Source of the DNA: Amycolatopsis acidicola
GTDB lineage: Bacteria; Actinomycetota; Actinomycetes; Mycobacteriales; Pseudonocardiaceae
Direction of reading: 5' to 3'
DNA: 64,000 nt
NCBI RefSeq assembly: GCF_007713735.2
Contig: NZ_VMNW02000031.1
Location: 1-64,000 of the forward strand
The position numbers were made by a program, and so were the translations under genes. Position 1 is the first letter of the stretch. Each line of letters starts with the position of its first letter. The notes under the pieces are model-generated. The model saw only the letters and a list, made by a program, of their open reading frames with translations, was not told where the DNA came from and ran no database searches. Shown one piece after another: positions 8,921 to 17,679 of this stretch.

Positions 8921-9329
8921 GAATTCCTCCCTCGGCCGCGTCCCCGACAACTGCGACGACGGCGCACTGGATCCGGATGTGCGGACGGTTCGTGCCGGTG
9001 GAGACCTGCCGCGCCGGGCGCCGCGCGGGGTCCGGGAACAGCGCGCACCACTGCTCGTTGAGCACCGCCCGGTCGGCGGATTCCCCCAGCTGGATGTCGA
9101 ACTTCGCGACGTCGTCCAGTGAGCCGCCCGCCGCGGTCAGCACCGCGCCCACGCTGGTGAACATCCGCTCGCACTCGTCGGCGAACTCCGCGGGAAAGCT
9201 CGCGGGATCAGCCCCGTTCTCGCCGCCGTGAATTACGCCGGTGAACAAAAGACCCCCGAGACGGCAGCCCGCCGGAATGGGATTTTCGTGGGAGAACCCC
9301 TCGATGTAAATGCTTTCGCGTCGATCCAC
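8913..9329 (-). CDS. RidA/YjgF family protein
   Basis: This 138-residue protein is read from a GTG at 9329. It is recognised by the RidA-type order: FSHENPIPAGCRLGGLLFTG at the N-terminus, then FADECERMFTSVGAVLTAAG, then DDVAKFDIQL, and the C-terminal CAVVAVVG. Family members are trimeric enamine/imine deaminases or related hydrolases. The usual C-terminal arginine that binds the substrate carboxylate is not obvious, so activity may differ. It is the first gene of the leftward RidA-amidohydrolase-MFS unit and faces the HpcH operon across a 153-nt promoter region. Confidence 0.78.
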   Translation of the reverse strand: MDRRESIYIEGFSHENPIPAGCRLGGLLFTGVIHGGENGADPASFPAEFADECERMFTSVGAVLTAAGGSLDDVAKFDIQLGESADRAVLNEQWCALFPDPARRPARQVSTGTNRPHIRIQCAVVAVVGDAAEGGIHG

Positions 9330-9410
9330 GCGGAAAACGCTAAATGGCGGCCGGGCCCGCGGCCAAGACGCACCGGCGGCTGATTTATGCACGGGCGTGA
9401 TGGGTGCGAT

Positions 9411-9429
9411 TGATGCATCTTGTGCATCA
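9411..9429. promoter_or_regulatory. Perfect inverted repeat TGATGCA-N5-TGCATCA (operator)
   Basis: A perfect 7-bp inverted repeat with a 5-bp spacer lies in the intergenic region between the divergent RidA and HpcH units, 19 nt upstream of the -35 box of the HpcH promoter. Its shape and position suit an activator or repressor of either unit. No regulator gene lies next to it. Confidence 0.6.
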
Positions 9430-9447
9430 GTACGTCGCGGATGTGCC

Positions 9448-9482
9448 TTGAGCACGGCCGGGGCCGAACTTAGGTTTGTCCC
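9448..9482 (+). promoter_or_regulatory. Sigma-70-type promoter, leaderless, for the HpcH operon
   Basis: TTGAGC (9448-9453), a 17-bp spacer and TAGGTT (9471-9476) form a good promoter. The -10 ends six bases before the ATG at 9483, so the mRNA should begin at the start codon. No ribosome binding site is present, as expected for a leaderless actinobacterial transcript. Confidence 0.6.
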
Positions 9483-10343
9483 ATGTCCACATTCGACGGT
9501 CCCGCGACGGCGCGGTTGAACGGCGTGATCGCGTGCCTCGAACGCGGTGTGCCGGCGTTCGGCACCTTCGCCGCGGCCGAGCCCGCTGCCGCGATTTCCC
9601 TGCGCGGCACCGATTACGACATGGTCCTGTTCGAGACCGAGCACAAGCCGTGGGATCCGCCCCGGCTGCGCGACGCGCTCCAGTACCTGGTGGACCGCCG
9701 GCAGGTGCACCAGGCGGCGGGGCTCGCCCCGGCGACGACGCCGTTCGCCCGGATTCCGCCCAACGGCGCGGAGTATTCGCAGTGGCACGCCAAACAGGCC
9801 CTCGATCTCGGTGCCTACGCGGTGGTCTGGCCGCACGTCGACACCGTCGAAGAAGCCCGCAACGCGGTCGCCGCCTGCCGCTATCCCAGCCCCGGCAATG
9901 GGGGAGCGCGCGGCGACAGTCCCGCGTGGGCGGCGCAGTACTGGGGAATCACGGTCGCCGAGTACTACGAGCGCGCGGATGTCTGGCCGCTGGCGCCCCA
10001 GGGCGAGATCCTGGTCGGGCTGATGATCGAAAGCGTCCGCGCGGTCGGGAACCTCGACGACATCCTGCGCGAGGTGCCCGGCATCGGGTTCGTGATGGTC
10101 GGCGAAGGCGACCTCAGCCAGGAGCTGGACCTCCCGCGCCAGTACGAACATCCGGCCGTGATGGCGTACAAACAGCGGATCCTCGACGTCTGTGCCGCGC
10201 GGGGGGTGGCGGTCGCGCACCCGCACGTGACGGAGAAGAACGTCGACGAGGTCGTCGAACAGGGATACCGGCTGCTGTTCACGGCGCCGGTGGTCAGCCA
10301 CCCCGGCCTGGTGCGCGGCCGGGCGATCACGGGCCGGTCATGA
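9483..10343 (+). CDS. HpcH/HpaI-type class II 2-oxoacid aldolase
   Basis: The 286-residue protein fits the HpcH/HpaI aldolase family, metal-dependent pyruvate aldolases that cleave hydroxy-oxoacids at the end of aromatic meta-cleavage routes. Seen are the active-site motif FETEHKPW (residues 50-57), the metal ligand Glu in LMIESV and the Asp in VGEGDLSQEL. A 15-20-residue insertion, YPSPGNGGARGDSPAW, corresponds to the mobile substrate loop. It opens a rightward operon and shares an ATGA start-stop overlap with the amidohydrolase that follows. Its substrate is not identifiable. Confidence 0.85.
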   Translation: MSTFDGPATARLNGVIACLERGVPAFGTFAAAEPAAAISLRGTDYDMVLFETEHKPWDPPRLRDALQYLVDRRQVHQAAGLAPATTPFARIPPNGAEYSQWHAKQALDLGAYAVVWPHVDTVEEARNAVAACRYPSPGNGGARGDSPAWAAQYWGITVAEYYERADVWPLAPQGEILVGLMIESVRAVGNLDDILREVPGIGFVMVGEGDLSQELDLPRQYEHPAVMAYKQRILDVCAARGVAVAHPHVTEKNVDEVVEQGYRLLFTAPVVSHPGLVRGRAITGRS

Positions 10344-11377
10344 CCGCGGCTTACGTGGACTGCCACGTCCACTTCACCAGCGTGCCGCCGGCGCTGAAAC
10401 ACTGGCGGAACCGGCAGATCACCGAGTTCGAGCAGCACGGACGGCGGTGGTCTCCCGCCGAACTGGAGATCTCCGACGACGAGCTGCGCCACGCCCTGGC
10501 GGACGGCCCGATCGCGCTGCAGGCCGAGTACGGGATAGATCTGTCGTTGCTCTCGCCCATCGCGGGCCTGATGGCGCACCACTACGGCGACCAGGAGACC
10601 AGCGTCGCCTGGAGCCGGTTGAGCAACGACCTGATCCACCGGGCCTGCCGGCTTTTTCCCGGAAACTTCGCCGGGGTGTGCCAGCTGCCGCAGTCCCCGG
10701 GCGGGGACATCGACGCCTGCGTGACGGAGTTACGACGCTGTGTCAACGAACTGGGATTCGTGGGCTGCAACCTGAATCCCGATCCCTCCGACGGGCACTG
10801 GCAGGCGCCGCCGATCACGGATCCGTACTACTACCCGCTTTTCGCCGCGATGGTGGAGCTGGGCGTGCCGGCGATGGTGCACGCCTCGATGTCGGCCAAC
10901 CCGGCCGTGCAGGGCACCTGCGCCCATTACCTCAACGCCGACACCACGGTGTTCATGCAGCTGTGCCAGTCCACGCTGTTCGAGGAGTTCCCGGAGCTGC
11001 GGCTGATCCTGCCGCACGGCGGCGGAGTCGTTCCGTACCACTGGGACAGGTACCAAGGCGTCTTGTACGACCAGGGTCGCGGCGATCTGCTCGACATCCT
11101 CGGCGACAACGTCTTTTTCGACACCTGCGTCTACGGGCAGCGCGGGATGCAGCTGCTGGTGGACACCGTTCCGGCGAAGAACCTGCTCTTCGCCTCGGAA
11201 ATGATCGGCGCCGTCCGGGGGACCGATCCCGCGACGGGCCGCCGCTACGACGACACCCGGTCGCTGCTGGAGTCGGCGCACGGACTGTCCGAATCGGACA
11301 GTGCCGCGATCTCGGCCGGCAACGCGCTCCGGGTTTTCCCCCGGCTGAGCCGGATTCCGACTGAGAGGACGCCATGA
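10340..11377 (+). CDS. Amidohydrolase, ACMSD/decarboxylase-like
   Basis: This 345-residue TIM-barrel protein starts at the ATG overlapping the stop of the HpcH gene. The metal motif D7-C-H9-V-H11 follows the first strand. A long loop, then VPAMVHAS and LILPHGGG, supply the later His ligands expected of the ACMSD-type (PF04909) decarboxylases of aromatic or muconic acids. It overlaps the next gene (ATGA at 11374). A non-oxidative decarboxylase or a hydrolase of a ring-cleavage product are both possible; the sequence alone does not separate them. Confidence 0.85.
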   Translation: MTAAYVDCHVHFTSVPPALKHWRNRQITEFEQHGRRWSPAELEISDDELRHALADGPIALQAEYGIDLSLLSPIAGLMAHHYGDQETSVAWSRLSNDLIHRACRLFPGNFAGVCQLPQSPGGDIDACVTELRRCVNELGFVGCNLNPDPSDGHWQAPPITDPYYYPLFAAMVELGVPAMVHASMSANPAVQGTCAHYLNADTTVFMQLCQSTLFEEFPELRLILPHGGGVVPYHWDRYQGVLYDQGRGDLLDILGDNVFFDTCVYGQRGMQLLVDTVPAKNLLFASEMIGAVRGTDPATGRRYDDTRSLLESAHGLSESDSAAISAGNALRVFPRLSRIPTERTP

Positions 11378-13029
11378 CCAAGGTGTACGAAGCCCTCGCC
11401 GACGCGTTCGTGGCGGAAGGAACCTCCGCTGTCTTCGGCATGATGGGCGACGCCAACATGCACTGGATGAGCGCGATGGCGGAGCGCGGGCCGGAGCTGT
11501 ACGACGTCCGCCACGAAGGTTCCGGCCTGACGATGGCGGACGGCTGGGCGCGCGCCACCGGCAGCCCGGGCGTCGCGTCGACGACGTGCGGCCCCGGCGT
11601 CACGCAGCTGGCGACGGCGCTGGTGTGCGCCGCCCGCGCCCGCACGCCGCTGGTCGTCTTCGCGGGTGAGGCGCCGCTGACGGACCCCGGCGACTCCCAG
11701 TACCTCGACCAGCGCAAGTTCGCCGACGCCGTCGAGTGCGAGTTCGTCTCCGTGTCCGCGCCGTCCCGCGCCCATGCCGCCGTGCAGGAGGCGTTCTTCC
11801 TGGCACGCACGAAATCCCGGCCGGTGATGATCAGCGCTCCGATGGACGTCCAGCAGGCGGAGTTCACCGGGGCGGCGGAGTACGTGCCCTCCACCGAGCT
11901 CGTCGATACCACGCCCGTGACGCCCGCGCCGCGGCGCATCCAGGAGGCCGCCGACCTCATCGCCGGGAGCGAGCGGGTGGTCATCGTCGTCGGGAAGGGC
12001 GCACGCGATCCGGAGGTGGCGGAGCTCGTCGTCCGGCTCCAGGAGGAAACCCGCGGGCTGCTGGCCACCACGCTGCAGGTCACCAACTGGCTGCGGGACC
12101 GGACGCCGTACCACGCCGGGATCGCCGGCGGCTACGGCACGAAGACCGCGCACGAGCTGATGCGCGAGGCGGACTGCGTGATCGCCATCGGTGCCAGCCT
12201 GAACCAGTACACGATCTGGCACGGACGGCTGTTCCCGAAGGCCGGCATCGTGCACCTCGACCGCGCCGAGCAGGTCGTTCCGGGCGACGGACGGCCGGTC
12301 GACTGCTACGTGCGGGGCGACGCCCGGCTGTCGCTGGAGCAGTTGATCACCGCGCTGGACGGCCGGGTCCCGGCCGGCGCCGGCTACCACACGCCTGTCG
12401 TCGCCGAACGGCTTCGCGAAGCCAAGACGTTCGAGGAGCCGTTCCACCACGAGCCCGGCAGGCTGGACCCGCGCGAGGTCGTGCTCACACTGGATCGCCT
12501 CATCCCGGAACGGCTGCCGCTCGTGCTCGGCAGCGGGCACCAGACCGATTTCGGGACCATGCTGTTCTCCCGGCCGCGCGAGGTCGTCTCCAACTACGGG
12601 CTGTTCGGCGCGATCGGCCAGGCACCGCTGCTCACCATGGGCTGGGCGCTCGGGCGCGGCAACCAGCCCACGTTCGTGGTGGAGGGCGACGCCAGTTTCA
12701 TCATGCACCTGGCCGAGTTCGACACCGCCTGCCGCTACGGCTGGCCGGTGCTGATCCTGGTGATGAACGACGAGGCGCTCGGCGCCGAGTACCACAAATC
12801 CGAGGCACACGGGCTGCGCCAGGACCTGTCCGCGATCCGCTCCCCGGACCTCGGCGCGGTCGCCACCGCGATGGGCGGCCACGGCGCCACCGTGCGCACG
12901 ATCGGCGACCTGGAGAAGGCGGTCGGCGAGTTCCTCGGCGACCCGAAGCCCACGGTCGTAGACATGCGCATCACCCGCGAGGTGATGAGCGTGCCGTTCC
13001 GGCGGCTCTGGCGCGGGGAGGAGGTCTGA
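11374..13029 (+). CDS. Thiamine diphosphate-dependent decarboxylase/synthase
   Basis: The 551-residue enzyme has the three-domain layout of the acetolactate synthase / benzoylformate decarboxylase superfamily. The catalytic glutamate is E48 in VRHEGSGLTMADGWAR, and the ThDP/Mg2+ motif starts at G438-D439-A440 and ends in the N of VMNDE about 27 residues later. No FAD-binding features of true acetolactate synthases are evident. Placed between an amidohydrolase and a 4,5-dihydroxyphthalate-decarboxylase-like gene, with overlaps on both sides, it probably decarboxylates or ligates a 2-oxoacid intermediate. Confidence 0.87.
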   Translation: MTKVYEALADAFVAEGTSAVFGMMGDANMHWMSAMAERGPELYDVRHEGSGLTMADGWARATGSPGVASTTCGPGVTQLATALVCAARARTPLVVFAGEAPLTDPGDSQYLDQRKFADAVECEFVSVSAPSRAHAAVQEAFFLARTKSRPVMISAPMDVQQAEFTGAAEYVPSTELVDTTPVTPAPRRIQEAADLIAGSERVVIVVGKGARDPEVAELVVRLQEETRGLLATTLQVTNWLRDRTPYHAGIAGGYGTKTAHELMREADCVIAIGASLNQYTIWHGRLFPKAGIVHLDRAEQVVPGDGRPVDCYVRGDARLSLEQLITALDGRVPAGAGYHTPVVAERLREAKTFEEPFHHEPGRLDPREVVLTLDRLIPERLPLVLGSGHQTDFGTMLFSRPREVVSNYGLFGAIGQAPLLTMGWALGRGNQPTFVVEGDASFIMHLAEFDTACRYGWPVLILVMNDEALGAEYHKSEAHGLRQDLSAIRSPDLGAVATAMGGHGATVRTIGDLEKAVGEFLGDPKPTVVDMRITREVMSVPFRRLWRGEEV

Positions 13030-13886
13030 TGAGGCGCCTCACCGCCGCCCTGCGCCGGTACCCCCACACGGCGCCGTTGCTCGACGGCGGCCTGCTCGAC
13101 GCCGCGGACATCGACCCGATCCACGAAGCCTTCGCGCCGATGGTCCGGTCGCTGCGGTACGACGTCAGCGAGCTCGCCGTCGCCACGCTGCTGCAGGCGT
13201 TCGAAGCCGGGGTGGCGATCGCCGCCCTGCCGGTGGTGCTGCTCGGGAACTTCCCGCATCGCGCGCTTTACGTGTGGGGCAACGGAAAACACGTCGAACC
13301 CGCGGACCTCGCCGGTCGCCGCGTCGGCGTGCGCGCCTACAGCCAGACCACGGGGTTGTGGGCACGCGGGATCCTCGAGGACACCTACGGAGTGTCCTCC
13401 CGCGACGTCACCTGGGTCACCACCGAGGGCCCGCACGTCGCCACCGCGAAGGACCCGGCCAACGTCGAGCGGACCTCCGGCAACCTCGTCGACGCGCTGC
13501 GCGGCGGTGATCTCGCGTCGATCGTGCTGGGCGCCCCGTTCGCGGCCAAAGTGGACGGACTGGCCCCGCTGATCCGGGATTGGGAGTCACGGCAAGAGAA
13601 GTTCTATGCCGAGCGCGGATGGGTTCCCGCCAACCATCTCGTCGTCGTGCGTCGCGACCTTCTGCGCTCTGAACCGGACCTCGTCCGAGCTGTCTACAGT
13701 GGACTCACGGCGGGCATCGACGGCGGCGCCGCGACCCGCGCCGTCCGGTACGGCCTCAGTCCGGGGTTGCTCGACATGCTGCGCACGGCGATCCGGTACG
13801 CGCATGACCAGGAAATCATCCGGCGCGAGTTCGACGCCCGCGAGCTCTTCGCCGACTTCGAAAAGTTCGTGAGTGAGGATCAATGA
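13029..13886 (+). CDS. 4,5-dihydroxyphthalate decarboxylase-like / NMT1-type binding-fold protein (paralogue 1)
   Basis: This 285-residue protein shares with the two paralogues at 25.8 and 26.9 kb the order LLDGG, DVSELAVATLLQAF, LPVVLLGNFPHRALYVWG, DLAGRRVGVRAYSQTTGLWA, RGILEDTYGV and DVTWVT. This is the pattern of proteins annotated as 4,5-dihydroxyphthalate decarboxylase, built on a periplasmic-binding fold. There is no signal peptide, so it is cytoplasmic and not an ordinary ABC receptor. It starts at an ATG overlapping the ThDP-enzyme stop and ends in an ATGA overlap. Decarboxylation is a family-based proposal only. Confidence 0.7.
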   Translation: MRRLTAALRRYPHTAPLLDGGLLDAADIDPIHEAFAPMVRSLRYDVSELAVATLLQAFEAGVAIAALPVVLLGNFPHRALYVWGNGKHVEPADLAGRRVGVRAYSQTTGLWARGILEDTYGVSSRDVTWVTTEGPHVATAKDPANVERTSGNLVDALRGGDLASIVLGAPFAAKVDGLAPLIRDWESRQEKFYAERGWVPANHLVVVRRDLLRSEPDLVRAVYSGLTAGIDGGAATRAVRYGLSPGLLDMLRTAIRYAHDQEIIRREFDARELFADFEKFVSEDQ

Positions 13887-14752
13887 CGACCTTCTCCTTC
13901 GACACCCACACCCACGCCATTTCCCCCGACACCGCCACCTATCCCGTGAGCCCGCTCGGCGGAGTCCGGTCCGGCTGGTCGCAAACCCGCCCCGTGACGG
14001 GGGACGAGCTGATCGGCCACCTCGACGACGCGGGCGTGCAGTGGGCCGCGCTGGTGCAGGCGTCGACCGTGTACGGCTACGACAACCGTTACGCCGCAGA
14101 CGTTCTGGCCCGCCATCCCGGCCGCCTGGTCGGTGTCTGCTCGGTCGATTTCCTGTCCGGCTCGGCGGTGGACGAGCTGCGGTACTGGATCGGGGAACGG
14201 GGTTTCCGCGGCACCCGCGTCCGCATCGCCGACGGTGACACGAAAGTCACCGCCCCCGGCGCGGGATTGACCGACGAGCGGATGGCGGCCGTCTGGGAGT
14301 ACCTCGAAGGTCACGGCATTCCGTTGTGCGTGCAGATGCACTCCAAGAACACGCCGGAACTGCTGAAGGTGCTGGGTGACCACCCCACGATGACGGTCGT
14401 CTTGGACCACGCCGGGCGCCCCGACGCTTCGGGCGCGCCGGAGTACCCGATGCTCGGCGAGATCGAGCAGCTCGCGGATTTCGCCGGGGTCCACCTCAAG
14501 ATCACCCCCAGCGCGTTGCGGCGGCTGGACAACGAGCCCGGCGCCGACGTCACCCACGTGCTGCGGCGGCTGGCGGCGAAGTTCGGGACCGGCAGGCTGA
14601 TGTGGGGCTCGGACTTCCCTGCCACCCAAGGAACGCTGCGGCAGTCACGGGAGCTGATCGAAAGCCGGCTGTCCTGGCTGGCCGGGGACGAGCGCCGGGC
14701 GGTGCTCGGCCGCAACGCGGCGCGCGTCTACGGCGTGCCGGTCTCGGAATAA
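13883..14752 (+). CDS. Amidohydrolase (PF04909-type TIM barrel)
   Basis: The 289-residue enzyme starts MTTFSFDTHTHA, with the metal motif D7-x-H9-x-H11. Later strands carry MTVVLDHAGRPD and the C-terminal GSDFPAT, the aspartate expected to activate water. The size and motifs match lactonases of the LigI/PDC hydrolase type. It overlaps the upstream paralogue-1 gene by 4 nt and is followed after 13 nt by the ABC importer genes. It is the third amidohydrolase of the island, and at least one probably opens a lactone. Confidence 0.86.
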   Translation: MTTFSFDTHTHAISPDTATYPVSPLGGVRSGWSQTRPVTGDELIGHLDDAGVQWAALVQASTVYGYDNRYAADVLARHPGRLVGVCSVDFLSGSAVDELRYWIGERGFRGTRVRIADGDTKVTAPGAGLTDERMAAVWEYLEGHGIPLCVQMHSKNTPELLKVLGDHPTMTVVLDHAGRPDASGAPEYPMLGEIEQLADFAGVHLKITPSALRRLDNEPGADVTHVLRRLAAKFGTGRLMWGSDFPATQGTLRQSRELIESRLSWLAGDERRAVLGRNAARVYGVPVSE

Positions 14753-14765
14753 GGCGGAGGAAACG

Positions 14766-15845
14766 ATGCGAACGGCAAAGACGCCGCTACGCCGGGGGCT
14801 CGCGCTCGCCGGAGCGCTGCTGGTCCTGCTCGGTGTCACGACCGCCTGTGGCGGCGAACTCGAAACGGCCAGCCTGCCGTCCACAATGGACGAACTCGTC
14901 AAACAGGCGAAGGAGGAGGGCAAGGTCACCTGGATGGCGGCCAAGCCCCGCCAGCAGATGCAGCCGCTGATCGACCTGTTCGAGCAGACGTATCCCGGGA
15001 TCGAGGTCAAGTACACCGAAACCAAGGCGCCCAACGAAGCCAGCCAGCTCAACGTGCAGCAGGCGGCCCGGCGGGTGTCGGTCGACGTGGCCAACGCCGT
15101 GGGCCAGACCGTGGTCCCGTCCGTCCCGATGGCCGACAGCATCGACTGGGCCCGCTACGGCGTCACCTCCGACGCCATCTTCGAGAAGAACTTCGTCTAT
15201 ACCTGGGCTTCCCCCAAGGTGTGGGTCTACAACACCGCGAAGATCCAGCCCGCCGAAGTGCCGAAAACCTGGGACGAGCTGCTGCGGCCACGGTGGGCCG
15301 GCGGCGTCGTCGCGGCGGACTCCCCGGCGCAGTTCATGACCGTGTGGGGCCTGGACCCGTCGATGGGCAACGCCAAGGCACTCGACTGGGCCACGAAGTT
15401 CGCCGCGCAGACCCCGCACTACACGCCGACGGTCAACGAGGCCGAGGCGCTCGTGGAGTCCGGGCAGGTCAGCATCGGCACCAGCCTCGTCAACCTGGTG
15501 TTGCAGGCGAAGGCCAAGGGCGCGCCCGTCGACATCGCGCCACTCTCGCCCACCAGCGCGAGCGAGGCGTACCTGTACGTGCCGAAAGGCGCCCCGCATC
15601 CGGCGGCCGGTGTGCTGCTGACTTCCTTCCTGTCCTCGGAAAAGGCGCAGCAAGCGCTCGCCAAGAGCTACAACTCGCGGGTGCCCAGCAGCACCGACTG
15701 CTCGAACCCCGGCCAGAGCGCGGCGTCGCGCGCGATGTGCGCGGCGGGGCTGGAATGGTTCCCCACCCCGACGATCGGCTCCTACAAGAGCCTCACGAAA
15801 TTCTTCCCCGAGGCGCAGAAAGCGCTCGGCACGAACATCGGCTGA
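14766..15845 (+). CDS. ABC transporter substrate-binding lipoprotein, family 1 (Fe3+/thiamine/phosphonate type)
   Basis: This 359-residue protein has a lipoprotein signal peptide with a hydrophobic core at 10-25 and lipobox cysteine C28 (TTAC). The mature part matches extracellular solute-binding proteins of the Fe3+/thiamine/aminoethylphosphonate group, for example TWDELLRPRWAGGVV and PHPAAGVLLTSFLSSEKAQ. It belongs with the fused permease and ATPase that follow. In this setting, between catabolic genes, an organic anion is a likelier ligand than iron. AAGGCGGAGG precedes the ATG. Confidence 0.88.
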   Translation: MRTAKTPLRRGLALAGALLVLLGVTTACGGELETASLPSTMDELVKQAKEEGKVTWMAAKPRQQMQPLIDLFEQTYPGIEVKYTETKAPNEASQLNVQQAARRVSVDVANAVGQTVVPSVPMADSIDWARYGVTSDAIFEKNFVYTWASPKVWVYNTAKIQPAEVPKTWDELLRPRWAGGVVAADSPAQFMTVWGLDPSMGNAKALDWATKFAAQTPHYTPTVNEAEALVESGQVSIGTSLVNLVLQAKAKGAPVDIAPLSPTSASEAYLYVPKGAPHPAAGVLLTSFLSSEKAQQALAKSYNSRVPSSTDCSNPGQSAASRAMCAAGLEWFPTPTIGSYKSLTKFFPEAQKALGTNIG

Positions 15846-15868
15846 TCTTTCAGCGCGACGAGGAGGCA

Positions 15869-15901
15869 ATGGTGCTTCACATCCCGGAGAGTCCGTCATG
15901 A
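15869..15901 (+). CDS. Ten-codon leader ORF coupled to the permease gene
   Basis: An ATG at 15869 stands 3 nt after a near-perfect Shine-Dalgarno sequence (GAGGAGG) and encodes MVLHIPESPS. Its TGA overlaps the permease ATG at 15898 in an ATGA arrangement. The permease start itself has only a weak GGAGAG. Ribosomes loading on the leader would reach the permease start by termination-reinitiation. A longer N-terminal extension is excluded because the frames differ. It may simply be a coupling device. Confidence 0.45.
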   Translation: MVLHIPESPS

Positions 15902-17679
15902 GCCAGGCCGAGATCAGCGACCCGCCCGTGCAGTCGCCGGCCCGCGAGCCGAAACCACCGAAGACGCCCGCCCGGCGCGCCCGTGGCGGAAACCGCGTGG
16001 GCGGCAACCTGGTGAACCTGGTGATGATCCTGCTCATCGGTTACCTGGTGCTCGTCCCGCTGGTGATACTGGTGTACTCCAGTTTCAAGGCGTCGACGAC
16101 CCAGCTTCCCTTCCAGGTACCGGGTTTCTCGCTCGACAACTTCGCCCGCGTCTTCGAGTCCAGCCAGTTCGTCTCGGTGTCGCTGAACACCGTGCTGTAC
16201 GTCGTGGGCTCACTGGTCATCGCGCTCGTGCTCAGCACCGGCCTGGCCTACCTGATGGAGCGGACCGACATCCCCGGCCGCCGTTTCCTTTCCCCGATGG
16301 CCCTTTCGCCGATGGCGGTGCCGGTCACCGTGATGGCGATCGCCTGGGCGCTGGTGGCCAACCCGGTGAACGGGCCGCTCGCGGTGCTGCTGCGGGAAAC
16401 CTTCGGCCTGCACATCGACATCTACTCGCTGCCGGGCATGATCCTGGTGATGGGCATCTTCGGGGTGCCCAGTATGTACCTGATGATCGCGCCCGCCTTC
16501 GCCCGGCTGAACCCCGAGCTGGAGGAGGCCGCGGCGACCGTCGGCGCGCCGCTGCGCCGCCGGCTGCGGCTGATCGTGTTCCCGCTGATCATGCCCGCCG
16601 TGTCCGCCGCGGCGATGCTGTTCGTCGTCGTGGCGCTGGAAGGCTTCGCCATCCCGGCGATTCTGGGGCTGCCCAAGCAGATCTTCGTGTTCAGCAGCCA
16701 GATCCAGTACTACGTGGAACCGCCGACCGGGCTGCCCAACTACGGTCAGGCCAGCACCTACGGCGTGCTGCTCCTCGCGGTTTCGCTGGTCATGCTGATG
16801 GTCTACCGGCGCCGCACCCGCGATGTGCACCGGTTCCGCGTGGTGGTGGGCAAGGCGTACCGCCCGTCCAGGGCGTCGCTCGGCCGCTGGCGGATCCCGA
16901 TCTTCATCGTGGTCTGTGCCTACCTGTTCCTCGGGATCGGCCTGCCGATTCTCACCCTGCTCTGGACGAGTCTTTCGCCGTTCGTCCGGCCCATCGGGTG
17001 GTCCGGGTTCCCGTCGCTGACGCTGGCGAACTTCGGCCGCGTCTTCGCCGAGCCCGACATCGGGCAGACGCTGCTGAACACCGCGGTGGTCGTACTGGTG
17101 ACCGCGACGGCGGCCACCGCGATCTCGACCTGGATCGCGGTCGCGGCCTCGCGCCGCCAGTTCCCCGGGAGCAAGTTCCTGTTCGAGCTCACCTCGCTGG
17201 TCTTCGGGATCCCCAGCGTGGTACTCGGGTTCGCGATCCTGTTCCTGTATGTGTTCGTGCCGGTGCCGCCGATCTACGACACGGTGTGGATCATCGTGGT
17301 CGCGCTCGTGGCCCGGTACCTCCCGCGTGGCTCGCGAATGGTCCAGACCGCGCTGCTGCAGCTCGACGACGGGCTGGTCGAATCCGCCCGCGTCACCGGC
17401 GCCCGGCCGGTCACGGTCACCAGGAGGGTGCTGCTGCCGCTGCTGCGCCCGGCGTTGCGGAAATGCTGGTTGTGGGTGTTCGCCCAGGCGCTCGGCGAAC
17501 TCCCGATCGCGCTGGTGCTGACCAGCTCGGACAACCGCACGCTCGTGGTGCAGCTGTGGGACACCTTCACCTCGAGCGGGGACTACCCGACGGCCAGCGC
17601 GCTGGCCATCATCATCCTGGCCATCTCGTCCGTCGCGGTGTGGCTGGTCAACCGAGACGGCGCAGTGGAGGAAGCATGA
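15898..17679 (+). CDS. ABC transporter permease, two fused transmembrane units
   Basis: The 593-residue protein has two six-helix permease halves in tandem, as in FbpB/ThiP-type importers. Each half has its cytoplasmic coupling (EAA) loop: LEEAAATVGAPLRRRLRLI near residue 207 and VESARVTGARPVTVTRRVL near 493. A charged linker (about residues 300-330) separates the halves. The N-terminal tail of roughly 35 residues is cytoplasmic and proline-rich. It works with the lipoprotein upstream and the ATPase downstream, which overlaps its stop codon (ATGA at 17676). Confidence 0.92.
   Translation: MSQAEISDPPVQSPAREPKPPKTPARRARGGNRVGGNLVNLVMILLIGYLVLVPLVILVYSSFKASTTQLPFQVPGFSLDNFARVFESSQFVSVSLNTVLYVVGSLVIALVLSTGLAYLMERTDIPGRRFLSPMALSPMAVPVTVMAIAWALVANPVNGPLAVLLRETFGLHIDIYSLPGMILVMGIFGVPSMYLMIAPAFARLNPELEEAAATVGAPLRRRLRLIVFPLIMPAVSAAAMLFVVVALEGFAIPAILGLPKQIFVFSSQIQYYVEPPTGLPNYGQASTYGVLLLAVSLVMLMVYRRRTRDVHRFRVVVGKAYRPSRASLGRWRIPIFIVVCAYLFLGIGLPILTLLWTSLSPFVRPIGWSGFPSLTLANFGRVFAEPDIGQTLLNTAVVVLVTATAATAISTWIAVAASRRQFPGSKFLFELTSLVFGIPSVVLGFAILFLYVFVPVPPIYDTVWIIVVALVARYLPRGSRMVQTALLQLDDGLVESARVTGARPVTVTRRVLLPLLRPALRKCWLWVFAQALGELPIALVLTSSDNRTLVVQLWDTFTSSGDYPTASALAIIILAISSVAVWLVNRDGAVEEA

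Noticed and set aside
10340..11377. Extending the amidohydrolase upstream to the open-frame limit at 9476
   Set aside because: The upstream part is the wrong frame of the HpcH gene; the ATG overlapping the HpcH stop gives the correct family N-terminus.
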